DNA from: an uncultured Flavobacteriaceae bacterium | Lineage (GTDB): Bacteria > Bacteroidota > Bacteroidia > Flavobacteriales > Flavobacteriaceae | Direction: 5' to 3' | Assembly (NCBI GenBank): GCA_947500575.1 | Contig: CANMSI010000001.1 | Coordinates: forward strand, 1,116,001-1,180,000 | Length of the DNA stretch: 64,000 bases | Shown: positions 34,242 through 41,981 of the stretch, one piece after another | Layout of the letters: every line of letters starts with the position of its first letter | How positions within the stretch are numbered: position 1 is the stretch's first letter | The notes under the pieces: generated by a model | What the model was told of the DNA's origin: nothing | Seen by the model: only the letters and a program-made list of their open reading frames with translations | The model's database searches: none | Translations under genes and position numbers: made by a program

Positions 34242-36224
34242 ATGAAACATTTAGATATGTCATCCTCCTTTTTTATTTGCATGGTTTTTTTATTATACGG
34301 GTTGAGTTCATATGCGCAAATAGAAAAAATTGAAGGTAATCATATAGACTCAAGCCTAACCACGGATCAATATTTTAATCTAAGTAAAAACAAAAAACTA
34401 CCCATTAAAGAACGACTTAGTTATATTGATATATTCCTTGAAAATGTAAAAGATGTTGACTCATTAATTTATAAAGGATGGATGAGAAAAACAGTACTCC
34501 TAAGCAATGGAAAACAATATGATAAAGCATATTATTTCTCCCAAAGACTTCTTGATTTAGCCACTAAGAATGGGGATACCCTATATATAGCAAAAGCGCT
34601 TAATAAACTTGCTTTATACAGTAGATTACAAGACCAATTAGACATTTCATTTAAATATTACAATGAAGGGTTTACTATTTTTAAAAAGATTGGGGATAGT
34701 GCTTCGGCGGGGAAAAACCTATTGTCTATGTCCAATATTCAGAAAAGTACTGGTGATTTTATTGGGAGTAAAATAACCGCCATAGATGGCTTAAAATTAA
34801 TCGAGAACTCAGAGGATTTAAAAACAATCTCTGGGTTTTATCAAGTAATATCTACTGCTTACAGAGAAGAACAGGATCTTAAAAATTCGTTGATATTTAA
34901 TGATAGTGCATTAATCAATGGGAAAAAGGCAGTGGCTTTAAAAAAAATTAAAGAAATTGATTTTCTAAAAATTAAGAATACAAGAGCAAATATTTATGCT
35001 GATCTAAAAAAATATCCTAAAGCAATTAGTATTCTTAATACGCTACTGAAAGACTCTATTCTTACTAAAGAACCTAAAGAGTTTGCCAGAGTAATTGATA
35101 ATTTAGGGTTTATTCAATGGCAAGAGAACAAAACAAACAGCCAATCGAAACCGCTTTTGCAAGAAGCTTTAAAAATAAGAAAAGAAGAGAATGACACCTC
35201 AGGATTAATTGCTAGTAATATTCATTTGGCTAGATATTACTTTGATAATAATAAAAGTAAAGCTCTTCACTACGCAAAACGGGCATATTTTCATGCCCAA
35301 AATAAAAATAGTTTATTAGCAATAAAGGAATCCTTGGGTTTGATTTTTGATCTAGAAAAGAAGGTGACTTTTGAAGCTAAAGCCTATAAGACAGTAGATG
35401 ATAAAATTAGACGTATAAATCAAACGAATAGGGGAATTTATGATGCTACCAAATATGCGAATGACAGACTTTTAGCTGATAATCAAGCAAAAGAGAAACA
35501 AGTCTTACAGCAACAGAATGCACTATTAAAATCCAAAAATAAGAACAATATGTTGCTAGGGATTATCTCTCTAACCTTACTAGGGCTATTTTTCTTATAC
35601 TATTATTTAAGACAACGCACCAAACGCTTAAAGGAAGAAAAGAAAACCGAAACTTTAGAAGCAATATATAATACCGAAGCAGCATTGTCTAGAAAGTTAC
35701 ATGATGATTTTGGCGGAAAATTAAACCATGCCATGCTATTGTTACAAGCTAAGACGGGTACAACAGAGGTATTGAACATTGTAGACGGACTTTATAACCA
35801 AAGTCGAGATTTTTCAAGAGAAATCAATGATGTCGATACTGGTTCTAATTTCAAAGATTTCCTTTTTGCAATGATGGGAAATTATGCAAAAAACCAAAAG
35901 CTTATCGTTACAGGTAGTACTGATGTAGATTGGTCTAAAATATCCTCTTTATCAAAGAAAACTTTATTTAAAGTACTTCAAGAATTGCTAATTAATATGC
36001 AGAAGCATAGCAAGGCAAATTTGGTCACTGTCAGCTTTAGGAAAAGCAAAAAGTTGCTTAAGGTTACTTATGCCGATAATGGAGTTGGGGCTTCAGATGA
36101 GGAGTTACATTTTAAAAATGGATTGTGGAATACAGAAAAGCGTATTGAAGCCATTGGAGGAACTATTATTTTTGATTCAGAAAAGGGGCATGGTTTTCAG
36201 GCTCAAATAGGAATCCCAAATTAA
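34242..36224 (+). CDS. TPR-containing sensor histidine kinase (HisKA_3/NarX-type)
   Basis: The 660-residue protein has an N-terminal signal-like helix, a long TPR-type helical repeat region (about 35-400, YDKAYYFSQRLLDLA, GDTLYIAKALNKLALYSR and similar repeats), a coiled coil and a transmembrane helix (about 434-456). Then comes a kinase core with phospho-acceptor His487 in SRKLHDDFGGK. The ATPase has the N-box ELLINMQKHSKA and the G-box DNGVGASDEE. The HDDFGGK motif places it in the two-component class that pairs with LuxR-type regulators. It overlaps functionally with the response regulator 11 bp downstream. The sensed signal is unknown, and TPRs of this kind usually sense through protein contact or cell-envelope cues. 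Confidence 0.92.
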   Translation: MKHLDMSSSFFICMVFLLYGLSSYAQIEKIEGNHIDSSLTTDQYFNLSKNKKLPIKERLSYIDIFLENVKDVDSLIYKGWMRKTVLLSNGKQYDKAYYFSQRLLDLATKNGDTLYIAKALNKLALYSRLQDQLDISFKYYNEGFTIFKKIGDSASAGKNLLSMSNIQKSTGDFIGSKITAIDGLKLIENSEDLKTISGFYQVISTAYREEQDLKNSLIFNDSALINGKKAVALKKIKEIDFLKIKNTRANIYADLKKYPKAISILNTLLKDSILTKEPKEFARVIDNLGFIQWQENKTNSQSKPLLQEALKIRKEENDTSGLIASNIHLARYYFDNNKSKALHYAKRAYFHAQNKNSLLAIKESLGLIFDLEKKVTFEAKAYKTVDDKIRRINQTNRGIYDATKYANDRLLADNQAKEKQVLQQQNALLKSKNKNNMLLGIISLTLLGLFFLYYYLRQRTKRLKEEKKTETLEAIYNTEAALSRKLHDDFGGKLNHAMLLLQAKTGTTEVLNIVDGLYNQSRDFSREINDVDTGSNFKDFLFAMMGNYAKNQKLIVTGSTDVDWSKISSLSKKTLFKVLQELLINMQKHSKANLVTVSFRKSKKLLKVTYADNGVGASDEELHFKNGLWNTEKRIEAIGGTIIFDSEKGHGFQAQIGIPN

Positions 36225-36235
36225 ATGGTACTATC

Positions 36236-36901
36236 ATGTTTAAAAAAATACTCATCGCTGAAGATTTTCAAGATACCACCAAAGGTATTGTTGAAGCACT
36301 TAAAAGTAGGCTAAAAATAGACTTTATACAGGAAGAGCTTTATTGTGATAAAGCCTATAATAGATTCAAAGTAGCCCATGAAAAAGGAGACCCCTACGAT
36401 TTATTGATTACCGATTTAAGCTTTAAGGAAAGTCACATTAATAGAAGACTAGGTTCCGGGAAAGAACTCATTATTGCTTTAAGAGATATTGATAAAAACG
36501 TGAAGGTGATTGTTAATTCTATGATAGAAAACCCCATAGAAATTAACCAATTGTTTTCCGAGCAAAAAATAAATGGATACGTCAGCAAAGGCCGTAATAG
36601 CTTAAATGAATTAATTACGGCCATACAAGAAGTGCATCAAAATAGAACTTTTGTCTCTCCACAATTAAATTTAAATACAGTAGACGGTGTTTTTGAGATG
36701 GACAAATATGATCTCATGATTTTAAAGGATCTGGCCGAAGGCTATACTAAAAAAGAGATTTCAGAAAAGCTTAAAAAACAAAATATTTCTCCTAATAGCG
36801 AAAGTACCATAGATAAGAAGGTAAGCAAGTTATTTGATGAATTTGGCGCCAAAAACACCCATCATCTTATTGCCAAGCTTATTAAACTAGGGAAGCTTTA
36901 G
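36236..36901 (+). CDS. LuxR-type response regulator
   Basis: The 221-residue protein has a receiver domain (IAEDF at residues 7-11; phospho-acceptor Asp60 in LLITDLSF; Ser/Lys region VNSMI and YVSKG) and a C-terminal winged or HTH segment (LKDLAEGYTKKEISEKLKKQNISPNSESTIDKKVSKLFDEF), typical of NarL/LuxR regulators. It is the cognate partner of the kinase just upstream. A transcription terminator follows at 36933. The target genes are unknown; the neighbouring operon 37360-40904 is the nearest candidate. Confidence 0.92.
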   Translation: MFKKILIAEDFQDTTKGIVEALKSRLKIDFIQEELYCDKAYNRFKVAHEKGDPYDLLITDLSFKESHINRRLGSGKELIIALRDIDKNVKVIVNSMIENPIEINQLFSEQKINGYVSKGRNSLNELITAIQEVHQNRTFVSPQLNLNTVDGVFEMDKYDLMILKDLAEGYTKKEISEKLKKQNISPNSESTIDKKVSKLFDEFGAKNTHHLIAKLIKLGKL

Positions 36902-36932
36902 CAAACAATAAATTATTTATTAAACAAATTTC

Positions 36933-36960
36933 AATGCCTTACAGCTTTCTGTAAGGCATT
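36933..36960 (+). terminator. Terminator after the two-component operon
   Basis: A perfect 12-bp stem AATGCCTTACAG / CTGTAAGGCATT with a 4-base loop, followed by a T-rich run (CTCTTTT). Confidence 0.82.
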
Positions 36961-37010
36961 CTCTTTTAATGGGTTTAGGTTTGAGGTATTAATAATTAAA
37001 ACCAATAATC

Positions 37011-37199
37011 ATGGCATTCCCAAAATTTGAAATCAAGAAAAGTTCTAATGGTAAATTTTACTTCAACCTTCGTTCAAAAGGTAATGGAGAAATTATTGCC
37101 ACCAGCGAAATGTACAATTCCAAACAAAGTTGCAAAGATGGTATTGATGCTGTAAAGAGAGATGCACCTGATGCACCGGTAGATGATTTAACCAATTAA
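37011..37199 (+). CDS. DUF1508 (YegP-like) small protein
   Basis: The 62-residue protein is a single DUF1508 repeat: FEIKKSSNGKFYFNLRSKGNGEIIATSEMYNSKQSCKDGIDAVKRDA. YegP-like proteins are small beta-hairpin proteins of unknown, possibly stress-related, function. It may be first in a run of codirectional small genes; the spacing to the next ORF (12 bp) suggests co-transcription. Confidence 0.85.
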   Translation: MAFPKFEIKKSSNGKFYFNLRSKGNGEIIATSEMYNSKQSCKDGIDAVKRDAPDAPVDDLTN

Positions 37200-37211
37200 A
37201 TTATAGGAATA

Positions 37212-37349
37212 ATGGCAAAGAAAACAGTACCAGTGAAACCACATCGACGATCAACTCCTTCTCCCATACCTAGAAAAAACCCTAAGAGTCCAAAACCTGG
37301 TCCAAAAACCGTTCCAGTGAAACCACACAAACGAAAACCACCTAAATAG
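37212..37349 (+). CDS. Small Lys/Pro-rich protein (45 aa)
   Basis: An ATG at 37212 opens a 45-residue frame that ends at 37349. It is very basic and proline-rich, with two copies of KTVPVKPH(R/K)R-like sequence (residues 4-11 and about 34-41) and no hydrophobic segment. The repeat, the tight packing between two genes and a start 12 bp after DUF1508 suggest it is real. No known family. It could bind nucleic acid. Confidence 0.55.
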   Translation: MAKKTVPVKPHRRSTPSPIPRKNPKSPKPGPKTVPVKPHKRKPPK

Positions 37350-37359
37350 TGCCTTGCAA

Positions 37360-37731
37360 ATGAATATAAAACTACTCACTAATCTTGTGCGCTTTACATC
37401 AGTTTGCTGTGCATTGTTATTGTTTATTGCCGTTTTGCCAAACCCTTTGAAATATTATTGGTTGTTACGAGTGATAGTTTCCATTGGGGCCACTCTTGTT
37501 ATCCTTAAGAATATGGTAAATGGGTATTGGGTAGTTCTGTTTGGAGTAATACTGATATTGTTCAACCCAATATTTCCTATTCATTTTTACATGAAGCTGC
37601 CATGGGTTCCTGTAGACATTATTTCAGGGCTTTTGTTCCTAATTGAAATTATCCTAAACAGACCTAAAAAGATAAAACCAGTATTAATTGAAAAAGAGGT
37701 CAAAAAATATGAACGTGATAGAATCATATAA
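37360..37731 (+). CDS. Small four-helix membrane protein (DUF6804-like)
   Basis: The ATG at 37360 is preferred to a TTG two codons upstream. The 123-residue protein has about four hydrophobic segments (LVRFTSVCCALLLFIAVLPN, YYWLLRVIVSIGATLVIL, NGYWVVLFGVILILFNPIFP, and VPVDIISGLLFLIEIIL) and a basic tail. This resembles the DUF6804 layout, but the assignment is by recall. Function unknown. It begins a dense operon of five genes. Confidence 0.7.
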   Translation: MNIKLLTNLVRFTSVCCALLLFIAVLPNPLKYYWLLRVIVSIGATLVILKNMVNGYWVVLFGVILILFNPIFPIHFYMKLPWVPVDIISGLLFLIEIILNRPKKIKPVLIEKEVKKYERDRII

Positions 37732-37743
37732 ACAAAACCAACC

Positions 37744-38151
37744 ATGAATAATATACAAGTACCAACAATAATCAAAAGTCATTTTTTAAGGTTATATCAG
37801 ATAGCACTTGCCGATGGAGAGTTCAGCGCTCTTGAACTAAAAATGCTCTATGAATTTGCAGAAGAAAGAGGTATATCAAAAGAACACTTAGATGTCATTC
37901 TACTTAATCCAGTAGATGCCAGTAACCTTGTTCCTGAGGATATTAATGAAAAAATTGAGTTTTTATATGATTTTGCTGCCATGATTTGGGCAGACGAAGT
38001 TGTAACCGAGGATGAGCTTTTCACTTTGAAAAAATACATTAAACGTTTTGGGTTTTTAGATGAAAATATAGACCCTTTAGCACAATATCTTATCGAAGCG
38101 GTAAAAAACAACAAAACCAAAAATGAAATAATAAACGAGCTAAAAGACTGA
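37744..38151 (+). CDS. TerB-like (tellurite-resistance TerB fold) helical protein
   Basis: The 135-residue all-alpha protein has the TerB-like arrangement: LRLYQIALADGEFSALELKMLYEFAEERGIS (about 16-46), then FLYDFAAMIWADEVVTEDELFTLKKYIKRFG (about 73-104). These are the acidic, metal-binding type helices of the TerB fold. TerB-type proteins accompany envelope stress or phage defence systems, tellurite being only one phenotype. The gene is 12 bp after 37731 and 2 bp before the coiled-coil membrane protein, indicating a physically coupled system. Confidence 0.72.
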   Translation: MNNIQVPTIIKSHFLRLYQIALADGEFSALELKMLYEFAEERGISKEHLDVILLNPVDASNLVPEDINEKIEFLYDFAAMIWADEVVTEDELFTLKKYIKRFGFLDENIDPLAQYLIEAVKNNKTKNEIINELKD

Positions 38152-38153
38152 CC

Positions 38154-39449
38154 ATGGGATTGAAGAATTTAATACAATTAAAACAAAAAGAAACAATACT
38201 AAAGGTTGCCGATGAGCAACCTTCTGAGGAAGCAAGAAAGCGTACTTATCATGAAACAGGTTATCGCGATAGTTCCAGAAATATGGGAAATTCGCAAACA
38301 CTTTCCATTTGCTTGGACGCCATTTATGCCAAATTTGAAAATGAAGAAAAAGAACTTCTTCATAAACAAGAAGAACTCAAAAAACCCTATACACAGGAAC
38401 AGTTAGAAAAGGAATCTGAGATAAAAGGGTTTCAAGTGGCTATTGATAATGCAAACGAAAAGATAAAGCAAAATGAAGATAAAAACCATAAAATAGAAGA
38501 TGCCATCAAAGAATTGAAATTTGAGATTACGGACCTTCCTCAAAATCCACATTCATACGGTGTGCCAGCCAAGAAAGGTGCTTCTGCTAAATTTTGGATA
38601 GGATTGGTGGTCTTGGTGCCAATTACGGTCTATCTTTTTATGTTTTATGCCTCGGTAGTGTATTCCGCCATGGAAAAACAATTTACATATGAAGACCAAA
38701 GATGGTATGTTCCAGATGCAATTTTTAGGGCGTGGGAAGATGGCTTTCAGGCTTTGGCAACTGTAGTTTTTGCTCCATTCATTTTTATAGGCTTAGGATA
38801 TTTAATCCATATGTTTTATCAAAAGAAAAAGTTGGCTTCCTATTTTAAATTGGCCGCAATAATATTGACAACTTTAGTCTTTGATATATTACTTGCCTTT
38901 TTTGTTGAAAAGAAACTATGGGAGCTCAACGTTGTTGATGAAAATGCGAAGTTCGGCTTTGCTGAGGCCATAGAGAGTCAAGAATTCTGGCTCATTATTT
39001 TTTTAGGGTTCATAGCCTATTTGATATGGGGATTCATTTTTGATTTTGTGATGGAAGAACACAAAGAAAAAGATAAGGTCAAGAATGCTATTCGCAAACG
39101 GAATGAGCAAATTATTATTCATAGAGAACAGATTCATGATAATAGGGCCAAAATAGATGAAGTCAAAGCGCTAATAAGAGAAATTAAAGAGAAAATTTCG
39201 AAGGCTAAAGGCAGAATAAATGAACTACAACGTATTGTTGACGGCACCATAATCCCAACAAAAGAATACAAATTGTATGCTTCGGAGTATCTACAAGGAT
39301 GGTTGACATTTATTAACGAGAAACTCATGATATCAAGATCTGAAAATGACAATTTGATTTCGGAATGTTTGAATATAAATAGACTTCATTTGGAAAAAGT
39401 AGGAGTCCGAGAAGATTATCACAATACTGTATTCACTAAAACACTTTAA
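38154..39449 (+). CDS. Coiled-coil plus multi-pass membrane protein, unknown
   Basis: The 431-residue protein has a long N-terminal coiled coil (about 60-130, FENEEKELLHKQEELKKPYTQEQLEKESEIKGF...). About four transmembrane helices follow (near 145-170, 197-220, 232-255 and 280-300). A second coiled coil (about 305-370, RKRNEQIIIHREQIHDNRAKIDEVKALI) and a C-terminal helical tail end it. I do not recognise a family. It lies between the TerB-like and VWA-like genes (2-bp gap and 1-bp gap), so the three are probably expressed together and may form a membrane complex. Confidence 0.7.
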   Translation: MGLKNLIQLKQKETILKVADEQPSEEARKRTYHETGYRDSSRNMGNSQTLSICLDAIYAKFENEEKELLHKQEELKKPYTQEQLEKESEIKGFQVAIDNANEKIKQNEDKNHKIEDAIKELKFEITDLPQNPHSYGVPAKKGASAKFWIGLVVLVPITVYLFMFYASVVYSAMEKQFTYEDQRWYVPDAIFRAWEDGFQALATVVFAPFIFIGLGYLIHMFYQKKKLASYFKLAAIILTTLVFDILLAFFVEKKLWELNVVDENAKFGFAEAIESQEFWLIIFLGFIAYLIWGFIFDFVMEEHKEKDKVKNAIRKRNEQIIIHREQIHDNRAKIDEVKALIREIKEKISKAKGRINELQRIVDGTIIPTKEYKLYASEYLQGWLTFINEKLMISRSENDNLISECLNINRLHLEKVGVREDYHNTVFTKTL

Positions 39450-39450
39450 A

Positions 39451-40392
39451 ATGAAGAGAACAGTAGTTATTATGTGTTGTGCGTTGGTAGTTTTCAACGC
39501 ATGCTTGTCGGATAAAAAATCAAATAATCAAAGTCAAAGTTCAATTGATCAATTGAAAACAGAAAATTCGGAAATAGCTTCGGAATGCGAGTTACACCTG
39601 CGGAAGCGAAAGGATGAGAATTTAAATATAAGCATTCTCTTGGACCTCTCCGATAGAATTGATTTGCCGCGACAACAAGCCAAAGATTCTTCATATGTCT
39701 TATCCTTGGCAAAGGAGTTCAACAATCATATTAGCAAAAAGAAGCTTGGATTATTATATGATAAAATTGAGGTTTTTTTTGAGCCTGCTCCTATCAATCC
39801 CAAAATCAATGAACTTACGAATGACTTAAAGGTTAGCTATGTCAAAGGTGTATCTAAGACTAAATGGATGCCCAAGATAATAGAACGTTATGGAAACCTC
39901 CCATCCGAAATATATCAGCATGCTAGAAGCTCATCCAAAAAAGAGGGATATCCTGGATCTGATACTTGGGGTTTTTTTAAGAATCATGTGAAGGATTATT
40001 GTATTGAGGAGTGTAGAAGAAACATACTAGTTATTCTAACCGATGGTTACCTATATCATGAAGCTAACTTGAGAAGAGAAGGAAATCGAACCTCTTATTT
40101 GACACCCCAATTATTGGCTCAACTTAAATTGAACAGGCCGGAATGGAAAGAAGAGATACAAAATCGAAATCTTGGTTTTATACCGGCAACGGATGGTTTG
40201 GATGACTTAGAGGTTTTAGTCATAGGGATTCAGAGTCAAAACGCCAAGCATCCGTATGCCCAGGAAATTATCGAAACCTATTGGGAAACTTGGCTTGCTA
40301 AAATGAATGTAAAAAAATACAAAATAAAAAGCGCTGATTTACCATCACATATGGAAAAAGTAATTGCAGATTTTATATTAAAAAAGACATAA
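39451..40392 (+). CDS. VWA-like lipoprotein
   Basis: The 313-residue protein has a lipoprotein signal (VVFNAC, Cys18), a Gln/Ser linker, and an alpha/beta domain with a DxSDR start (NISILLDLSDRI at about 58-69), then later ILVILTDGYLYHE (about 190) and VLVIGIQ. This is the strand and MIDAS-like pattern of a von Willebrand A domain, here on a membrane anchor on the outside of the inner membrane or the inner leaflet of the outer membrane. MIDAS would allow metal-dependent protein binding. It completes a TerB-like, coiled-coil membrane and VWA set. Confidence 0.7.
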   Translation: MKRTVVIMCCALVVFNACLSDKKSNNQSQSSIDQLKTENSEIASECELHLRKRKDENLNISILLDLSDRIDLPRQQAKDSSYVLSLAKEFNNHISKKKLGLLYDKIEVFFEPAPINPKINELTNDLKVSYVKGVSKTKWMPKIIERYGNLPSEIYQHARSSSKKEGYPGSDTWGFFKNHVKDYCIEECRRNILVILTDGYLYHEANLRREGNRTSYLTPQLLAQLKLNRPEWKEEIQNRNLGFIPATDGLDDLEVLVIGIQSQNAKHPYAQEIIETYWETWLAKMNVKKYKIKSADLPSHMEKVIADFILKKT

Positions 40393-40394
40393 CT

Positions 40395-40904
40395 ATGGCA
40401 TTTAGATATAACAAAAGAATTAAGCTTTTTAAAGGATTAGGAGTTAATCTAAGTAAATCTGGTATTACACCAAGCTATAGGAACAAAAGAGGGAGTTTAA
40501 GCTCTAAAGGGTATTCTGTAAGAACGGGTATTCCGGGTCTAACGTATCGAAAGACATTTTCTAAAGCTAAAGGTAGTGGTTGTATCGTAGTATTGGGGTT
40601 TTTGTTATGTTTTTCGATAGCTCTTTTTTCATGTTCTAGTGAAGAGAACACTAATACTTGCAGGGATACAAATTGTGCCAACTATACTTCTCAAACTGCT
40701 GCCCAGGCAGATTTTGATGCCAACCCGGAGTGTAGAAACGATTTGGATGCAGACAATGATGGCATTGCTTGCGAAGAACCGGGAAATAGTGTAAAAACCT
40801 GTGCATCTACCTCAAATTGTGGGTGTTCAAACAAAAACAAAGCACCTTGTCAATCTGACCCATGTTGTAGATGGATAGTAGGTGAAGGATGTAAGTGCGG
40901 ATAA
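40395..40904 (+). CDS. DUF4236 - transmembrane - Excalibur-like Cys-rich fusion
   Basis: The 169-residue protein begins with a DUF4236 segment (MAFRYNKRIKLFKGLGVNLSKSGITPSYRNK...GYSVRTGIPGLTYRKTF), then a single transmembrane helix (about 60-80), then an Excalibur-like calcium-binding block (CANYTSQTAAQADFDANPECRNDLDADNDGIACE) and a short Cys-rich tail with eight or so cysteines. DUF4236 and Excalibur are each known, but the combination in a small protein is unusual. It follows the VWA-like gene by 2 bp and ends where the convergent nuclease gene ends. Confidence 0.78.
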   Translation: MAFRYNKRIKLFKGLGVNLSKSGITPSYRNKRGSLSSKGYSVRTGIPGLTYRKTFSKAKGSGCIVVLGFLLCFSIALFSCSSEENTNTCRDTNCANYTSQTAAQADFDANPECRNDLDADNDGIACEEPGNSVKTCASTSNCGCSNKNKAPCQSDPCCRWIVGEGCKCG

Positions 40905-41735
40905 CTACTCTAACTTAAAGGATAAAAAAACAGGTAAATGATCTGATAATTTTCTAGCTTTTTCTAAATTTTCGCAAAACCGAACGAAATCGATAATGCC
41001 GCATTCGGTATTCTTTACTTCTCTGGAATAAAAAATATTATCTATTGGGTAATTAAGGTAAGAGTTTTGATCACAAGTTCTTTTAAGTGTAGTTTTTTGA
41101 TCAGAAATAGCACAGGCATATCCTTTACTTTTTAACGCATCAAAAACTGTTTCTTTTTCAGATACGTTAAAGTCACCTGCCACTATTAATGCCCCTTTTA
41201 TTGATTGTGTAATATATTTTGTTAGGGCCATTATTTCTGCTTCCGGATTTTTATTGAAGGGTCTAGAATGAAAATTTAGGATGCTAATTTTTTTATTGTC
41301 TGTATAAAATTCTAATAAAAAAGGTTCTCTATCTATAATAGTTTCAAGTTCAGAAATTAATCGCCCTCTATTCTTTATTTTAATATGTTTGGTTTTCCAA
41401 ACAAAAGCATAGCGCTCGGTAGCATATTTTGGGCTATTTGTTGGATTGCTAATCACATAATCCCATTTACTTCCCTTTCTATTAAGAATATCCGTTAATT
41501 TAGCAACCGCTTGGGCACCGCCAAAACCAGCCACAACTTCTTGGATTGCAAGAATATCAGCATCTTTAGTAATATTTGCAATCCTTTCAAGTTCATCACT
41601 ATTTTTTGTTTTACCAAAATCTCGAATATTCCATGAAACTAAAGATATCTCTGTTTTTTGTGATGATACCTGTAAAGAAAGAAGAAGGAGAAATAAGAAA
41701 ACTGGTCTTTTGAACACTTGTATGGTTTTAGTCAA
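40905..41735 (-). CDS. Secreted endonuclease/exonuclease/phosphatase-family protein
   Basis: It starts at a TTG (41735), giving MTKTIQVFKRPVFLFLLLLSLQVSSQ, a signal peptide. The domain is of the EEP (DNase I-like) type: LVSWNIRDFG (about 33), ILAIQEVV, FHSRPF, VAGDFNV (about 183) and the terminal SDHLPVFLSFKL. It should cut DNA or a phosphodiester or phosphate outside the cytoplasm with a metal. It lies in the candidate island and converges on the fusion gene with no gap. Its upstream side abuts the tRNA-Asp terminator. Confidence 0.88.
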   Translation of the reverse strand: MTKTIQVFKRPVFLFLLLLSLQVSSQKTEISLVSWNIRDFGKTKNSDELERIANITKDADILAIQEVVAGFGGAQAVAKLTDILNRKGSKWDYVISNPTNSPKYATERYAFVWKTKHIKIKNRGRLISELETIIDREPFLLEFYTDNKKISILNFHSRPFNKNPEAEIMALTKYITQSIKGALIVAGDFNVSEKETVFDALKSKGYACAISDQKTTLKRTCDQNSYLNYPIDNIFYSREVKNTECGIIDFVRFCENLEKARKLSDHLPVFLSFKLE

Positions 41736-41797
41736 AGACTAAAATATGAAAAATAGCACCTGAGCGATTACGTAAATCTGTATTTCTTATAAACAAA

Positions 41798-41849
41798 AAA
41801 AGCCCTTCACAAATGTGAAGGGCTTTCGCTTTTTGCGGTCTGGACGGGA
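41798..41849. repeat. Right copy of the tRNA-Asp 3'-end/terminator direct repeat
   Basis: This 52-base stretch equals 32731-32781 apart from one mismatch and one extra base. It spans the terminator hairpin and the last 14 bases of the intact tRNA-Asp gene. It is the functional end of the pair. Confidence 0.78.
41800..41824 (-). terminator. Terminator of tRNA-Asp
   Basis: A near-perfect stem AAAGCCCTTCACA / TGTGAAGGGCTTT with a 2-base loop is followed on the minus strand by a T run. It can stop the tRNA-Asp transcript, and probably also the convergent side. Confidence 0.8.
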
Positions 41850-41909
41850 CTCGAACCCGCGACCCCCTGCGTGACAGGCAGGTATTCTAACCAACTGAAC
41901 TACCAGACC
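41836..41909 (-). tRNA. tRNA-Asp (anticodon GTC)
   Basis: On the minus strand the 74-base gene folds as a cloverleaf: acceptor GGTCTGG with CCAGACC, D-arm, anticodon arm with GTC between CCTGCCT and ACGCAGG, and a T-arm with GGTTCGAGTCCC. Discriminator base is G; no CCA is encoded. A -7 box TATATTTG precedes it at 41925-41933 and a TTTG -33 element at 41953-41956. Its 3' end is the integration target repeated at 32731. Confidence 0.96.
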
Positions 41910-41924
41910 GTGCGTTTAGCGTGT

Positions 41925-41956
41925 GCAAATATACATCCCTAATTGTATTTGACAAA
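41925..41956 (-). promoter_or_regulatory. Bacteroidota promoter of tRNA-Asp
   Basis: Minus-strand -7 box TATATTTGC (41925-41933) and -33 TTTG (41953-41956) with about 19-bp spacing, ending 15 bases before the tRNA 5' end. Good match to the Bacteroidota housekeeping consensus. Confidence 0.75.
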
Positions 41957-41981
41957 CAATTTCTTTAAAATTATTGTGTTC

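Larger units (their letters stand above)
32731..41849. mobile_element. Candidate tRNA-Asp-integrated genomic island (about 9.1 kb)
   Basis: The segment lies immediately downstream of the intact tRNA-Asp gene and is bounded by near-identical 51/52-bp repeats covering the tRNA 3' end and terminator. This is the geometry left by a tyrosine-recombinase element that enters the 3' end of a tRNA gene. Contents are accessory-type: two-component genes, TerB-like, VWA-like, DUF4236 and DUF1508 proteins. I see no integrase, excisionase or transposase, so it may be a decayed or trans-mobilised element, or a product of ordinary recombination. Confidence 0.5.
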
